This document shows positions 6,188 to 7,190 of a DNA stretch of 7,190 nt, in pieces (positions within the stretch are counted from its first letter, which is position 1; each line of letters starts with the position of its first letter). Below the pieces are notes generated by a model. That model searched no databases. It saw only the letters and a list, made by a program, of their open reading frames with translations, and had not been told where the DNA came from. The stretch is from JBEATZ01 sp041178545 (lineage in GTDB: Bacteria > Planctomycetota > UBA1135 > UBA2386), in NCBI GenBank assembly GCA_041178545.1, contig JBEGVB010000208.1, positions 1-7,190 on the forward strand, in the 5' to 3' direction. The translations under genes and the position numbers were made by a program.

Positions 6188-7190
6188 AGTGGTGGTGGTG
6201 GTGACCGCCGGCCTCGCCACCGCCCTGCATGGCAGCTGCGATGGCAAACGCGCCGCTGAGTGCGACTACGTCGCCGGGGAACAACGCGCCGCCCGGCTGC
6301 ACCAGCGCGACCTCGTTGTCGCGGTGGAGCACCTCGACCTCCACCGGGTGGAAGGAGGCGCCATCCTGGAGGAACACGACCAGCTCCGGCCCCTGCTCGG
6401 CAATCGCCGCGGCAGGCAGAACGAACACACCCCTGAAGGTGCGCACCGGGACCTGCAACCGGTACCGCATGCCCGACTGCAGGCGCCAGCTGCGGGGCGG
6501 ACCCTCGCTGAGCAACGAGTTCGCCACCCTCGCGTGGGCCACCACCGACCCATGGTCCCCGCTGCGGAGCATCTGGGGCACGAGGCCCTCGAGCTCGGCA
6601 CCCGTGCCGGGGAGCAGCGGCACCGCACGGCAGGACTCTGCACCCTCCACCGCGGAGACGAGCAGGGCGCCATCGCCACCCACCGGCTCGACCCGCAGCC
6701 ACAGGTGCGATGCGTCGTGGAGGACCACGACCGGCGCACCAGCGGCCACCTGGGCACCGGGCGCGACGCTCAGCTCGGCCACGTCCCAGGCATCGAGCCC
6801 CTCGCGCGCGGGGGCACGCAGTTCGACCACGGGCTGCAGCGCGCCGAGCGCATGCAGTGCGCGCACGTCCGCGAGGCTGCGGCCCTGCGTGAGGATGCCG
6901 GCCACCGCGACGAAGTTGTCGGCTGCAGACTTGTCCCCCGCGACCCACTCCACCAGTGCCGGGTCCAGCATCCCGCGGCCCGTGAGCTCGCCCACGGCTG
7001 CCGTGGCCACGGCACTGCTGCGCAGGCCCTGGGGCAGCGCCTCGTGGAGGCGGGCCGTGAGATCGTTCCACAGCCCGTTGCGCTGCAGGGCACGCTGCCA
7101 GTGCTCCGCGGTGGGGACTGGTGCCGGTGCACCGTCGCACATGGCCTCGATCTCCGCATCGGCATAGCCGTGCTTGCGCAGTTCCATGCG
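6186..7190 (-). CDS. RND efflux periplasmic adaptor (membrane fusion protein), N-terminus outside window
   Basis: The frame is open to the right edge, so the 334 visible residues are the C-terminal portion. A methionine at 7187 looks internal, because no signal peptide or first half-lipoyl segment follows it. Numbering from that Met, residues 1-117 are mostly helical (ELRKHGYADAEIEAM at 2-16). This probably corresponds to the hairpin or inserted helical part. The second half-lipoyl segment is VVELRAPAREG (120-130) with LSVAPGAQVAAGAPVVVLHD (139-158), followed by the characteristic strand SHLWLRVEPVG (160-170). Beta-barrel strands follow to about 250. The membrane-proximal domain includes VFVLPAAAIAEQGPELVVFLQDG (254-276) and ends GDVVALSGAFAIAAAM. 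The protein terminates in GGHHHHH, an unusual natural histidine tail. Its role is to link the permease, 7 bases downstream, to an outer-membrane channel that is not encoded here. The family is clear; the subgroup is inferred from the permease. Confidence 0.9.
   Translation of the reverse strand, partial: RMELRKHGYADAEIEAMCDGAPAPVPTAEHWQRALQRNGLWNDLTARLHEALPQGLRSSAVATAAVGELTGRGMLDPALVEWVAGDKSAADNFVAVAGILTQGRSLADVRALHALGALQPVVELRAPAREGLDAWDVAELSVAPGAQVAAGAPVVVLHDASHLWLRVEPVGGDGALLVSAVEGAESCRAVPLLPGTGAELEGLVPQMLRSGDHGSVVAHARVANSLLSEGPPRSWRLQSGMRYRLQVPVRTFRGVFVLPAAAIAEQGPELVVFLQDGASFHPVEVEVLHRDNEVALVQPGGALFPGDVVALSGAFAIAAAMQGGGEAGGHHHHH
6189..6203 (-). repeat. Five-codon CAC run encoding the adaptor's His5 C-terminus
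   Basis: Five identical CAC histidine codons (GTG repeated five times on the plus strand) lie directly before the adaptor stop codon, after a Gly-rich stretch, GGGEAGG. The run is a perfect trinucleotide repeat, so its length may vary between strains through slippage. A His tail after a flexible Gly linker can bind Zn, Ni, Co or Cu. That function is inferred, not shown. Confidence 0.7.

Noticed and set aside
6189..6203. The His5 run as an engineered affinity tag or vector sequence.
   Set aside because: It is five rather than six residues, sits in an operon-like native junction with the downstream ribosome binding site overlapping the stop codon, and no vector or linker sequence surrounds it.
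6179..6247. N-terminal extension of the permease to an ATG at 6247.
   Set aside because: The extra 23 residues overlap the adaptor C-terminus and include a Thr run that is simply the His-codon repeat in another frame. Family proteins begin with M-L-D/N-x-I-I at the 6178 start.
2495..6259. A 1254-codon open frame on the plus strand, antisense to the permease.
   Set aside because: It is rich in His, Arg, Gln and Asp with no domain pattern, and lies opposite a full-length, clearly recognisable permease. Long antisense frames are expected in high-GC DNA with strong third-position bias.

Overview
The window is a GC-rich bacterial fragment with almost no non-coding DNA. It holds four genes: one partial gene on the plus strand at the left edge, and three genes on the minus strand filling the rest. 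The left-edge C-terminus resembles a family I associate with Planctomycetota (DUF6786-like). The large membrane-anchored beta-sandwich protein next to it also fits that phylum. Together they suggest a Planctomycetota genome or a related high-GC environmental lineage. This is inference from protein style, not from a marker gene.

Layout, left to right: (1) 3..233, plus strand, is the last 76 residues of a DUF6786-like protein. (2) 247..2958, minus strand, is a 903-residue protein with one N-terminal membrane segment and a long exported region made of repeated beta-sandwich modules of about 100 residues. (3) 3011..6178, minus strand, is a complete 1055-residue RND efflux permease of the CusA/CzcA-like group. 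(4) 6186..7190, minus strand, is the C-terminal 334 residues of the periplasmic adaptor that goes with this permease; its N-terminal part lies beyond the right edge.

Transcription of the minus-strand genes runs right to left: adaptor, permease, beta-sandwich protein. Adaptor and permease are separated by 7 bases, and the permease ribosome binding site overlaps the adaptor stop codon, so they are almost certainly co-translated. The beta-sandwich gene follows after 52 bases with no visible terminator and may belong to the same operon. The permease (inner membrane pump) and adaptor (periplasm) would work with an outer-membrane channel that is not in this window. The adaptor ends in a natural five-histidine tail, which hints at a metal substrate. 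However, the permease has only one of the three CusA copper-site methionines and an AcrB-like proton-relay motif, so the substrate should be left open. No RNA gene, mobile element, CRISPR array or convincing promoter or terminator was seen.
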